Below, piece after piece: positions 1-6,376 of a stretch of 6,376 nucleotides of DNA. The translations under genes were made by a program, and so were the position numbers. Under the pieces are notes generated by a model. That model did no database searches. It was not told where the DNA came from and was given only the letters and a program-made list of their open reading frames with translations. The stretch lies in contig CAZAQC010000035.1 of assembly GCA_964487525.1 (NCBI GenBank), positions 1-6,376 on the forward strand, in the 5' to 3' direction. This DNA is from UBA2177 sp964487525 (lineage in GTDB: Bacteria; Patescibacteriota; Dojkabacteria; SC72). Position 1 is the first letter of the stretch, and the number at the start of each line of letters is the position of its first letter.

Positions 1-1121
1 TGTGTGTTTATACCATTTGCTCTTAAATAGGTAGATACTTTAGAAGTTTGTGTATATAGCGAATCATTCATTAAAGTTACAAAAACTTTAATATCAGATT
101 TGATTTCTGGTAATAGATTGTATGTTCTTAAATAGTCTGAAGTTGTAACATCTCCCCATCCTAGCCCAAAGGCAGGTATACTTTTTTCATTGAATATCTC
201 TAGTAAATTATCGTACCTTCCACCACCAAATAGTGCTCTTGGATTTTCATTTCCTCCAATATCAAACATCTCGATAACTGTTNNNNNNNNNNAATACTGT
301 AACCCTCTGATAATGTATGGACAAAATTTTATATTTGTTATTTCTAATTCGTTGGCTTTTGAGAAAAGATTCAATAATTCTTTTGCACCTCTTGAATCGT
401 TTTCTATTTTCTTTAAATCATCTAAATTCCAGTTGAGATAATCAACAAGATTTTCAATTTGACTTGAATCTAGTCCTATTTCTTTTAAGTATTCTTTGAA
501 CTCACTTTTTTCTATCTTAAGATAGTTATCTATTGCCTTTGAAACTTTCGGTTTTGATTCCTCTGATAATTTCAGTATTTCATCAAAGAGATAGTCCAAA
601 AGAAATCTGTTATTTATTTTGAGTTCATATGTCTCTTTCGGTGCTTTAAACTCTTCCATAACAGCCATTACATATTGGATAATCTCAATCTCTGCTTCAA
701 TTGTAGAAACACCAAGAATATCGATATTTAATTGAAAAAATTCTCTAGTTCTTCCTCTTTGTGGTTTCTCATATCTATAGTATCTTCCGATGTTAAACCA
801 TCTAATTGGTAGTGTAAGCTCATTCCTTTTTGAAGCTACTAATCTAGCCAAAGAGGGTGTCATCTCTGGCCTTAAAGCAATTTCTCTTCCTCCTTTATCT
901 GTAAAAGCATATAACTGATTGTTTGCTAAATCATCACCAGATTTTACTCTGTAAAGATTCGCATCTTCAATAAGGGGGGTATCATATTCCTCATATCCAA
1001 ACCTCTTTGCTACCCTACTCCATGTGTCAAAAATGTAGTTTAGAACAAACATATCTTGTGGATACATATCATTTGTTCCTTTATATGGTAGTTTTGATAA
1101 CGTAGAACTATTTTTATTCAT
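1..1121 (-). CDS. hisS: Histidyl-tRNA synthetase (HisRS), C-terminal end cut off by the window edge
   Basis: This class II aminoacyl-tRNA synthetase charges tRNA-His with histidine in the cytoplasm. My minus-strand translation gives about 373 codons without a stop. It shows PYKGTNDMYP (residues 12-21), the motif 1 region YDTPLIED (46-53), motif 2 with FNIGRYYRYEKPQRGRTREF (109-128), an insertion domain (about 165-265), the histidine-specific motif IRGLQY (271-276), then after the N gap ALFGGGRYDNL and the motif 3 region PAFGLGWGD. An anticodon-binding domain begins with KVFVTLMND and is cut off, so roughly 60-90 residues are missing. The ATG at 1121 is fixed as the start: an in-frame TAA lies at 1128-1130, and the next Met (residue 19) is already inside conserved sequence. 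No Shine-Dalgarno is possible because the promoter abuts the ATG. Two departures from the textbook family are RGLQY instead of RGLDY and a motif 3 lacking the usual Arg. The family call is secure. The gene is transcribed divergently from the PBP gene. Confidence 0.97.
   Translation of the reverse strand, partial: MNKNSSTLSKLPYKGTNDMYPQDMFVLNYIFDTWSRVAKRFGYEEYDTPLIEDANLYRVKSGDDLANNQLYAFTDKGGREIALRPEMTPSLARLVASKRNELTLPIRWFNIGRYYRYEKPQRGRTREFFQLNIDILGVSTIEAEIEIIQYVMAVMEEFKAPKETYELKINNRFLLDYLFDEILKLSEESKPKVSKAIDNYLKIEKSEFKEYLKEIGLDSSQIENLVDYLNWNLDDLKKIENDSRGAKELLNLFSKANELEITNIKFCPYIIRGLQYXXXXTVIEMFDIGGNENPRALFGGGRYDNLLEIFNEKSIPAFGLGWGDVTTSDYLRTYNLLPEIKSDIKVFVTLMNDSLYTQTSKVSTYLRANGINT
283..292. 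other. Assembly gap (10 N) inside hisS
   Basis: Ten consecutive N lie within the histidine-binding motif of hisS. On the coding strand the left flank ends CAG TAT T (Q, Y, then the first base of a codon) and the right flank resumes A ACA GTT ATC GAG (TVIE). HisRS proteins normally read RGL-x-YYTGTV here. That needs exactly 7 bases between the flanks (TAT ACN GGA pattern), not 10. The gap is therefore probably a fixed-length scaffolding placeholder. It happens to keep the reading frame but adds one spurious codon. Confidence 0.9.
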
Positions 1122-1126
1122 ATGCG

Positions 1127-1135
1127 ATTATAGCA
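1127..1135 (-). promoter_or_regulatory. Extended -10 promoter of hisS
   Basis: The minus strand reads TGC-TATAAT, a perfect consensus -10 hexamer (1132 to 1127) preceded by the TGn extension. Only 5 bases separate it from the hisS ATG at 1121, so transcription is expected to begin at or within a base or two of the start codon, giving a leaderless mRNA. No good -35 is present: the best is CTAGCA at 16-bp spacing, 3 of 6 matches. Extended -10 promoters often do without one. Confidence 0.6.
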
Positions 1136-1179
1136 TAATTTTACACTTTGCTAGATTAGCTTGTAAGAGGTAGAATGAG

Positions 1180-1208
1180 TTGAATAAAGTGGTTAAATAA
1201 TATATATT
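1180..1208 (+). promoter_or_regulatory. Sigma70-type promoter of the PBP gene
   Basis: TTGAAT at 1180-1185 (TTGA matches the -35 consensus) is followed by exactly 17 bp and then TATATT at 1203-1208 (5 of 6 with TATAAT). Six bases then separate the -10 from the ATG at 1215, the spacing that would make the A of ATG the +1 nucleotide. This implies a leaderless transcript, in agreement with the absence of a Shine-Dalgarno sequence. The region is AT-rich, so chance matches are possible, but both the spacer and the discriminator length fit well. Confidence 0.55.
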
Positions 1209-1214
1209 TTAGAT

Positions 1215-4200
1215 ATGAAATACAGCCTAGGAATAACCAACTCAAGGGGTCAGAAAAAAACTTCTGTGATGGGTAAAAAACCGGGTAGTTTAGGAAGAGC
1301 GTTAACGCCTACTAATTTAGCAAAATTCAAAAATTTCAGAAAGTATAATTCAAAAAATGTAAAGAAAAGTAGATCTTCTGGACATTCAAAAGGTGGGAAA
1401 GTTAAAGATATAGCTTTTAGGTTAAAGGCAAGAAAAATTCTTTATGTTGTAGTTGGTATAACATTCTTTTTGGGATGTGTAATGTTAATAGGTGCAGGTA
1501 TATACCTTAAAAATCTTCAAAATTCATTACCATCTCCGGATCAATTAGTTGAAAGATCTTCGGATCAAAGTACTCAAATATTTGATAGAGATGGAAAGCT
1601 CCTTTACACGGTGTATGGAGACAAGAATAGAGAATTCTTCCCAATAGATAAGATTCAAGAGCATACAAAATGGGCTTTACTTGCTGCTGAGGATATAGAG
1701 TTCTATGAGCATAAAGGTGTTGATTATATGGGGATAGCAAAGGCTTTTACTCAGAATCTAAGAGCAGGAGGTGTTGTTAGAGGAGCAAGTACGATAACTC
1801 AACAATTAGTAAAAACAACAATTCTGTACGATATATTAGGTGAAAAAGCATATGATCAAAACTATACTCGTAAAATAAAGGAAATTTTAATAACTATGCA
1901 GGTTGAGCAGTCATTTACTAAGGATGAAATATTACAGATGTATATGAATGAGATTCCTCTTGGAGGGGTTAACTATGGTTTTCAAGCAGCTTCTAATGCA
2001 TATTTTGGAAAGAATGTTGATGAATTAACTCTTGCAGAGAGTGCACTTATTGCTGGTTTAATACAGAGTCCTGGGATATATTCTCCTCTTTATGGAACGA
2101 ATCCAGATTTGGCAGAGGTAAGACAAGATTATGTTTTGGATCAGATGTTAAAACATAAAAAATTAACAGGAGTGACTGAAGAGGAAGTTGAAAAAGCAAA
2201 GGAAGAAGAACTGGTTTACAAAACTAAGAGGATTGATATTAAAGCACCACATTTTGTTTTCTATGTTAAACAGCTTTTAGAGGAAGAATTTGGAATAGAT
2301 AGAGTGGAAAGAGGTGGCTTGAAGGTCACTACTTCTTTAGATTCTTCTCTTCAACAAATAGCTGAGGAAGAGATAGTAAAAGGTGTAGAGAGTGCAAAAC
2401 GATATAACGTAAACAATGGCTCTATGGTGGTTCTAAATCCAAAAAATGGACAGGTTTTAGCTATGGTTGGATCAGTAGATTATTTTAATGTTGAAGATCC
2501 AAGGGTAGATGGTAATGTAAATATTGCTGTAAGTGAAAGACAAATGGGTTCGTCTATTAAACCTTTTGTGTATCTCTCTGCTATAAATCAAGGATATGGT
2601 CCTTGGCTATTAACACCTGACATCCCGAATGTCCAATTTGGAAATTACAAACCTACTAACTGGGATAAATCATATGGCGGTTTAATGACTGCAAGGAAGG
2701 CATTGGTTCTTTCAAGAAATGTTCCTTCTGTATATACTATGCAACTTTCGGGTATAGATAACTTTCTTCTAACAATTGAAAAACTTGGAGTTACTGGATT
2801 ACAAGACAAGGCTAACTATGGTTTAAGTTTAGCCTTAGGTTCTGGAGAAATGAAATTGCTTGAGTTTACAAATGCATACGCTACTCTTGCGAATAATGGG
2901 GTAAGAAACGATATAACTCCGATATTGAAAGTAGAGGATTCTAATGGTGAAATATTAATGGAAGCAGAAGAGAATACAGGGAAAAGAGTTTTTGATGAGA
3001 AAGAGATATATTTGGTTAACTGGATGATTTGTGATTTGGCTGGTTTCAACGATAGATATGGTAATTCATATTACTATATTGGAAAGAGCAAGTTATGTGG
3101 TAAGACAGGTACTACAGATGGTCCGAGAGATTTACTAGCATTTCAATATAACGAGAATATTACAGTAGGAGTATGGACTGGAAATAACAATAATGAAGAA
3201 ACTCCTGGAGGATGGTCTTCAACAGTTCCTTTACCTTTGGCTAACTCTTTCATTAAGAGAATCATAGAGAATTATCCTTCTGGTACATATAATCGTCCTG
3301 CTGGAGTATTAACAACTTCTGTTTGCTTAGATAGTGGAGCATCTCCTGTAGAGGGTATGGATTGTGAAAAAGAAGCATCGTTGTATATAACGGGACGACC
3401 TCCTCAAGTTGATAAGAGAAAGACAGTAGATGTTTGTTTAGAAAATGGTTTAATCCCGAGTAATTTAGATGCATCCAGAAAATATGGTTTAACTACAGAT
3501 AAAATAGTCATACTTACTAAATTAGAGAATACATTCCAACAGGCGGCATATGAGCAATATCTAACGACAAAGGAGGGTTCGAAGTATTTGTTTGCAGAAC
3601 CGGCAACTGGAGCATGTACATTGCCTCTGGGACCTAATAATGCACCAATCCTTGATGTAGTTACTCCTTCAGAGGGACAGAGTGTTCAGAGAAACAAGAA
3701 TTTAGAAATATCAGGACAGGTTAGGTATTTGGAAAGTATTTCTGAGTTTAAAGTGAAGATGGATGGATCAGATATATCAGAAGCTTCTTTGAATGCAGAT
3801 GGAACATTTGTAGTTAATTATTTTGTCCCAAATACAACAACAGTTGGTAATCACGTAATATCTGTAACAGCAAAAGATAATTATGGGAAAACTGATAGTA
3901 AGAGTGTAACTATAAATATCGTAGATGCTTCCTCTTCTATAACGGTATCATTGGCGGCTCCATCTAATGGGGTAACAATATCTTTCCCTGTTGCTTTCTT
4001 AGCAAGTGTATCTGGAGGAACTGTTCAGGAAGTTACTTTTAAAGTGACAAAGATAGGTGGTGGATCCTATGAAGAATCATTTACTGATTCGAATGGTGTT
4101 GACGGATGGGCACATTCTTGGGTTAAGGTGCCATCAATAACTAATGGAACATACAAAATAGAAGTATCAGCAAAATCATCGGGAACTACTATCACTGGAA

Positions 4201-4223
4201 ACAGTGTAACCGTAAATTACTAA
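1215..4223 (+). CDS. Class A penicillin-binding protein (GT51 transglycosylase plus transpeptidase) with C-terminal Ig-like domains
   Basis: This bifunctional PBP1A-like enzyme polymerises glycan strands from lipid II and cross-links peptides outside the membrane. The 1002-residue protein starts with a Lys/Arg-rich cytoplasmic tail (1-73) and a single membrane anchor (about 74-97). The GT51 domain follows (about 120-300): AAEDIEFYEHKGVD with catalytic Glu159, RGASTITQQLVK (189-200), RKIKE with Glu223, and EILQMYMNEIPLG. The transpeptidase domain (about 400-690) has SxxK as SSIK with nucleophile Ser446, SxN as SRN (500-502), and KTGT (630-633). Next comes an extension with cysteines 704, 717, 741 and 801 in VCLDSG/VCLENG contexts, resembling the tail of many PBP1 proteins. 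Two Ig-like beta domains (about 811-904 and 907-1002) finish the chain. All catalytic motifs are intact and the gene looks complete. The ATG at 1215 is supported by promoter position; an alternative ATG at 1269 (MGKKPG) would remove 18 residues, and neither has a good ribosome binding site. No gene symbol is given because 1:1 orthology with mrcA or ponA cannot be judged here. Confidence 0.96.
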   Translation: MKYSLGITNSRGQKKTSVMGKKPGSLGRALTPTNLAKFKNFRKYNSKNVKKSRSSGHSKGGKVKDIAFRLKARKILYVVVGITFFLGCVMLIGAGIYLKNLQNSLPSPDQLVERSSDQSTQIFDRDGKLLYTVYGDKNREFFPIDKIQEHTKWALLAAEDIEFYEHKGVDYMGIAKAFTQNLRAGGVVRGASTITQQLVKTTILYDILGEKAYDQNYTRKIKEILITMQVEQSFTKDEILQMYMNEIPLGGVNYGFQAASNAYFGKNVDELTLAESALIAGLIQSPGIYSPLYGTNPDLAEVRQDYVLDQMLKHKKLTGVTEEEVEKAKEEELVYKTKRIDIKAPHFVFYVKQLLEEEFGIDRVERGGLKVTTSLDSSLQQIAEEEIVKGVESAKRYNVNNGSMVVLNPKNGQVLAMVGSVDYFNVEDPRVDGNVNIAVSERQMGSSIKPFVYLSAINQGYGPWLLTPDIPNVQFGNYKPTNWDKSYGGLMTARKALVLSRNVPSVYTMQLSGIDNFLLTIEKLGVTGLQDKANYGLSLALGSGEMKLLEFTNAYATLANNGVRNDITPILKVEDSNGEILMEAEENTGKRVFDEKEIYLVNWMICDLAGFNDRYGNSYYYIGKSKLCGKTGTTDGPRDLLAFQYNENITVGVWTGNNNNEETPGGWSSTVPLPLANSFIKRIIENYPSGTYNRPAGVLTTSVCLDSGASPVEGMDCEKEASLYITGRPPQVDKRKTVDVCLENGLIPSNLDASRKYGLTTDKIVILTKLENTFQQAAYEQYLTTKEGSKYLFAEPATGACTLPLGPNNAPILDVVTPSEGQSVQRNKNLEISGQVRYLESISEFKVKMDGSDISEASLNADGTFVVNYFVPNTTTVGNHVISVTAKDNYGKTDSKSVTINIVDASSSITVSLAAPSNGVTISFPVAFLASVSGGTVQEVTFKVTKIGGGSYEESFTDSNGVDGWAHSWVKVPSITNGTYKIEVSAKSSGTTITGNSVTVNY

Positions 4224-6283
4224 ATTAGAATAGCTTTTATTTTTTCTTCAACCTTTCTTTTAATCTTTTCTGTAATCTCTTTAATATCCTTATCCTTTAA
4301 TGTCTTGTTATGATTACTTGCAGTAATTCGATATGTTATCCTTTTCTTATCTTCAGACTTAGCATCTTTATATATATCCAAACACTCTACTCTACCCCAT
4401 AAATCATTGCTATTTATAATATGATCAATCTCGTTTTTAATATCTGCATACTTTACATTTAGATCCATTTCAAAGCATAAATCTTGGATAAATGATGGAA
4501 ATACTGGTTGCTCTTTGTACTCCTTAACCTTGGTTTCAATATTTACTAACTCATTTATATTAATTTCAAACCCTGCTGTATATCGTGGTAATTTGAAATT
4601 ATTTTTTACACTATTATCAATCTCTCCTAAAATTCCGACAATTATTCCTTTGACCGAAATAATAGCTGATGTATTTGGATCAAACATAGTTATGATATTT
4701 TTAACAAATAGTGGAAGATCCTGTTCTGTAGTATCAGAAACTAAATCAAATTGTATACTAGAGAAATTGAGTTTTTCCAGTATCTTTTCCAAATATGATT
4801 TTGCTACGTAATATGGGGATCCAGATATCTTACACTTATCTGAGCCACTAAGAAGCAATGAGAGATACCAATTCTCCTTTGGTAGATTATCTTTTTCTAG
4901 ATAATTGTTTAAGTGTGCAATATTAAATTCATATATTGAGAACTTGTCTATTCCCCTTTCCATATTCTCTTTAGCTTTTTGTAATAGAGATTGTAATATG
5001 CAAGTTCTCATTAGGGATAGTTCCGGAGAAAGCGGATTTTGAACCTTATATGCTAGGTTGTTATCTATATTACACTTCTCAAAAGAATTATTATCTACAA
5101 AGCTATATGTCAATGTTTCATTAGCACCACTATTGGAAAGGATTTCTCTTATGAATCTTTTTGTTCGTAATACTTTATTCCCTTTTGGTGGATTAATTCC
5201 CTTTGTTGGCAATTTAATGCCGATGTTATTGAATCCATATATTCTTCCAATATCTTCATAGACATCCTCTTTTATTTCTACATCCCTTCTCCAACTAGGA
5301 GGAGTTACAAAAAGAAACTCTTTTTCTTCAACTTGATACTCTAAGTTCTCGAGCAAAGATTTGATATCTGATGTGGAAATATTTGTTCCAAGAGTTTTGT
5401 TTAAATCTTCTTCAGATATTTGTATTGTTTTAGGTGTATTCTCCTCTTTGTAGATATCTATAATGTTGGAAGCTATCTTACCATCTGTTGTACCCTTAAT
5501 TAGTTCAACTGCTTTTAATAATCCAGGAAGACACTGTTTTGTATCTAAATCATGTTTAAATCTTGTTGCAGCCTCTGTAAATATTCCTAACTGCATACTA
5601 GTCTTTCTTATGCTTGATTTATTAAAATTGGCAGATTCTATAATTATCCTTTTGGTGCTTTCATCAATCTCTGTATCCTTTCCTCCTATAACGCCAGCTA
5701 TTGCAATTGGGTGTGTACTATCAGCAATAACCATTGTGTTTTCATTTAGATCATATATTTTCTGATCCAAGGCTAATAGTTTCTCTCCTTGTTTTGCCAT
5801 CCTAATATTTATATATGCACGATCTTTATTATTGGGATCAAGTGTCAGTAATTTGTCATAGTCAAAGGCATGAAGTGGCTGACCAATTAACAAAGCTATG
5901 TAATTTGTTACATCAACGACATTGTTTATTGGTTTAACTCCACACTTGATGAGCGCAGATTTTATTTGTAATGGGGATTGTTTAATTTCAATATTATCAA
6001 GCACTATGGCTGTATATCTTGGACATAGGGCTTCTGCATCATTTACTATTTCGATATTTAAGCAATTATTTTCTGGTTTAAGATCTTTACTTTCTATTGA
6101 ATACCAATCAGGACTTTCGAATTTCTTTTTAAGAATAGCTGTTAGCTCCCTAGATATCCCTAGAATTCCAAATAGATCTCCCCTGTTTGTTAATGCTTTG
6201 TTCTCTATTTCAATAACTGTATCGTTAAGTTCAAAATAGTCACTAAAAGATATCCCTTTTATTAAAGAAGGAAGTACTAGATG
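4220..6283 (-). CDS. pheT: Phenylalanyl-tRNA synthetase beta subunit, N-terminal part missing
   Basis: The beta subunit pairs with PheS to charge tRNA-Phe and hydrolyses misacylated Tyr-tRNA-Phe. The open frame runs about 687 codons from just inside an in-frame TAA (6284-6286) to TAG at 4220-4222. It begins at LVLPSLIKG, followed by DTVIEIENKALTNRGDLFG (B1-type region) and the B3/B4 editing domain with CPRYTAIV, INNVVDVTNY, GQPLHAFD (editing-site His), GVIGGKDTEI, IIESANF (Glu) and FTEAATRF. Then come B5 (VTPPSWRRDVEIKEDVYEDI), the catalytic-like core (RFIREILSNSGANETLTYSF), and a C-terminal FDX-ACB anticodon-binding domain (FPSFIQDLCFEMD to the end). Typical PheT is about 800 residues, so roughly 140 N-terminal residues, including most of the EMAP/OB tRNA-binding domain, are absent. 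The GTG at 6004 is the only start-like codon in the 5' section, but it lies inside conserved sequence and is not credible as the true start. The 5' loss coincides with the junction to the queH fragment. The gene is convergent with the PBP gene, with overlapping stops. Confidence 0.95.
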   Translation of the reverse strand, partial: HLVLPSLIKGISFSDYFELNDTVIEIENKALTNRGDLFGILGISRELTAILKKKFESPDWYSIESKDLKPENNCLNIEIVNDAEALCPRYTAIVLDNIEIKQSPLQIKSALIKCGVKPINNVVDVTNYIALLIGQPLHAFDYDKLLTLDPNNKDRAYINIRMAKQGEKLLALDQKIYDLNENTMVIADSTHPIAIAGVIGGKDTEIDESTKRIIIESANFNKSSIRKTSMQLGIFTEAATRFKHDLDTKQCLPGLLKAVELIKGTTDGKIASNIIDIYKEENTPKTIQISEEDLNKTLGTNISTSDIKSLLENLEYQVEEKEFLFVTPPSWRRDVEIKEDVYEDIGRIYGFNNIGIKLPTKGINPPKGNKVLRTKRFIREILSNSGANETLTYSFVDNNSFEKCNIDNNLAYKVQNPLSPELSLMRTCILQSLLQKAKENMERGIDKFSIYEFNIAHLNNYLEKDNLPKENWYLSLLLSGSDKCKISGSPYYVAKSYLEKILEKLNFSSIQFDLVSDTTEQDLPLFVKNIITMFDPNTSAIISVKGIIVGILGEIDNSVKNNFKLPRYTAGFEININELVNIETKVKEYKEQPVFPSFIQDLCFEMDLNVKYADIKNEIDHIINSNDLWGRVECLDIYKDAKSEDKKRITYRITASNHNKTLKDKDIKEITEKIKRKVEEKIKAILI

Positions 6284-6286
6284 TTA
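6236..6286. other. Breakpoint joining 5'-truncated pheT and 5'-truncated queH
   Basis: Recognisable PheT sequence (GISFSDYFELND and leftward) and recognisable QueH sequence (KEGSTRCYNC and rightward) meet here on opposite strands, each without its N-terminus. To the right of the break, all three minus-strand frames carry several stops, so a single frameshift does not explain the loss of the pheT 5' end. To the left, the plus-strand frame of queH meets a stop at 6237. The precise breakpoint cannot be fixed because both frames are open over about 6240-6283. Confidence 0.7.
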
Positions 6287-6376
6287 TAACTGTTATTTAT
6301 ATCGAATGAAAAGTACCGCTAAAAAGGCTAAAGAGCTAGGTTATGATTATTTTACAACGACATTATCAGTTAGCCC
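6240..6376 (+). CDS. queH: Epoxyqueuosine reductase QueH (DUF208 family), internal fragment
   Basis: The plus-strand frame after a TAG at 6237-6239 stays open to the window edge. It contains KEGSTRCYNCYLYRMKSTA followed by KKAKELGYDYFTTTLSVSP. This matches the hallmark QueH/DUF208 block: an EGG-x-RCxxC motif supplying two of the conserved cysteines linked to Fe-S binding, then R-(L/M)-xx-TA and G-(F/Y)-DYFTTTL-(S/x)-(I/V)-SP. QueH reduces epoxyqueuosine in tRNA to queuosine, the last step of the pathway, as a non-homologous alternative to QueG. No start codon suits a full gene, and the N-terminal half with its Cys-rich nucleotide-binding start is not found upstream, where pheT occupies the opposite strand. 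The C-terminus lies beyond the window. Either this is one arm of a chimeric join or queH is truly 5'-truncated. The exact left end of true queH coding is uncertain (about 6240-6267). Confidence 0.85.

Noticed and set aside
190..441. Plus-strand open frame of 83 codons, and similar frames at 4515-4811, 5058-5261, 5463-5765 and 5922-6239
   Set aside because: They lie antisense to well-supported hisS and pheT coding sequence, have no recognisable domains and no initiation signals.
1244..1249. AAGGGG as a Shine-Dalgarno site for an internal PBP start at 1269
   Set aside because: The spacing of 19 bases to the ATG is too long for normal initiation.
1507..1740. Minus-strand open frames inside the PBP gene (also 2816-3049 and 3262-3474)
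   Set aside because: They are antisense shadows of a gene with intact GT51 and transpeptidase motifs in the plus frame.
4193..4206. CACTG-GAAA-CAGTG hairpin with a GNRA-type loop near the end of the PBP gene, considered as a terminator
   Set aside because: The stem is only 5 bp, lies within coding sequence, and has no T tract after it on either strand.
4220..6004. pheT starting at GTG 6004 as a complete 594-residue protein
   Set aside because: The frame continues upstream with clear PheT sequence (ENKALTNRGDLFG, CPRYTAIV) to 6283, so 6004 is only an internal valine codon.
1..6283. Recoded TGA (Gly or Trp) as in some CPR lineages
   Set aside because: No in-frame TGA occurs in the three long reading frames, tryptophans use TGG, and the observed stops are TAA and TAG, so the standard code suffices.
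6284..6376. A single frameshift hiding the rest of pheT to the right
   Set aside because: All three minus-strand frames contain several stops here and none resembles PheT, while the plus strand reads as QueH.

Overview
The window is AT-rich (roughly one third G+C by eye) bacterial DNA holding four protein genes. Two are aminoacyl-tRNA synthetase genes, one is a class A penicillin-binding protein (PBP), and one is a queuosine-pathway fragment at the right edge. The variant HisRS motifs, the compact layout, the lack of clear Shine-Dalgarno sites and the Ig-tailed PBP suggest a Patescibacteria/CPR-type bacterium, possibly from the Microgenomates or Dojkabacteria area. This placement comes from remembered family resemblance, not a search. 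In-frame TGA is absent from about 2,000 codons, so the standard bacterial code fits. A run of 10 N marks the sequence as a draft, probably metagenomic, assembly.

Layout. 1-1121, minus strand: hisS (histidyl-tRNA synthetase), lacking its C-terminal end at the window edge and interrupted by the N run at 283-292 exactly at a catalytic motif. 1122-1214: a 93-bp divergent intergenic region with one promoter per direction. Both promoters put the predicted transcription start at or next to the start codon, so both mRNAs look leaderless. 1215-4223, plus strand: a complete 1002-residue bifunctional PBP with a basic cytoplasmic tail, one membrane anchor, a GT51 glycosyltransferase domain, a transpeptidase domain, a Cys-containing extension and two Ig-like domains. 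4220-6283, minus strand: pheT (phenylalanyl-tRNA synthetase beta subunit), convergent with the PBP gene; the two stop codons overlap. 6240-6376, plus strand: an internal piece of queH (epoxyqueuosine reductase).

The right end is anomalous. pheT lacks its N-terminal ~140 residues and queH lacks its N-terminal part, and both break at the same place (~6240-6285) while pointing away from each other. The simplest reading is a chimeric assembly join; a genuine rearrangement that truncated both genes is the alternative. Apart from this, the window is housekeeping: two translation enzymes and a cell-wall synthase. I see no mobile element, CRISPR array, RNA gene or new defence-type system.
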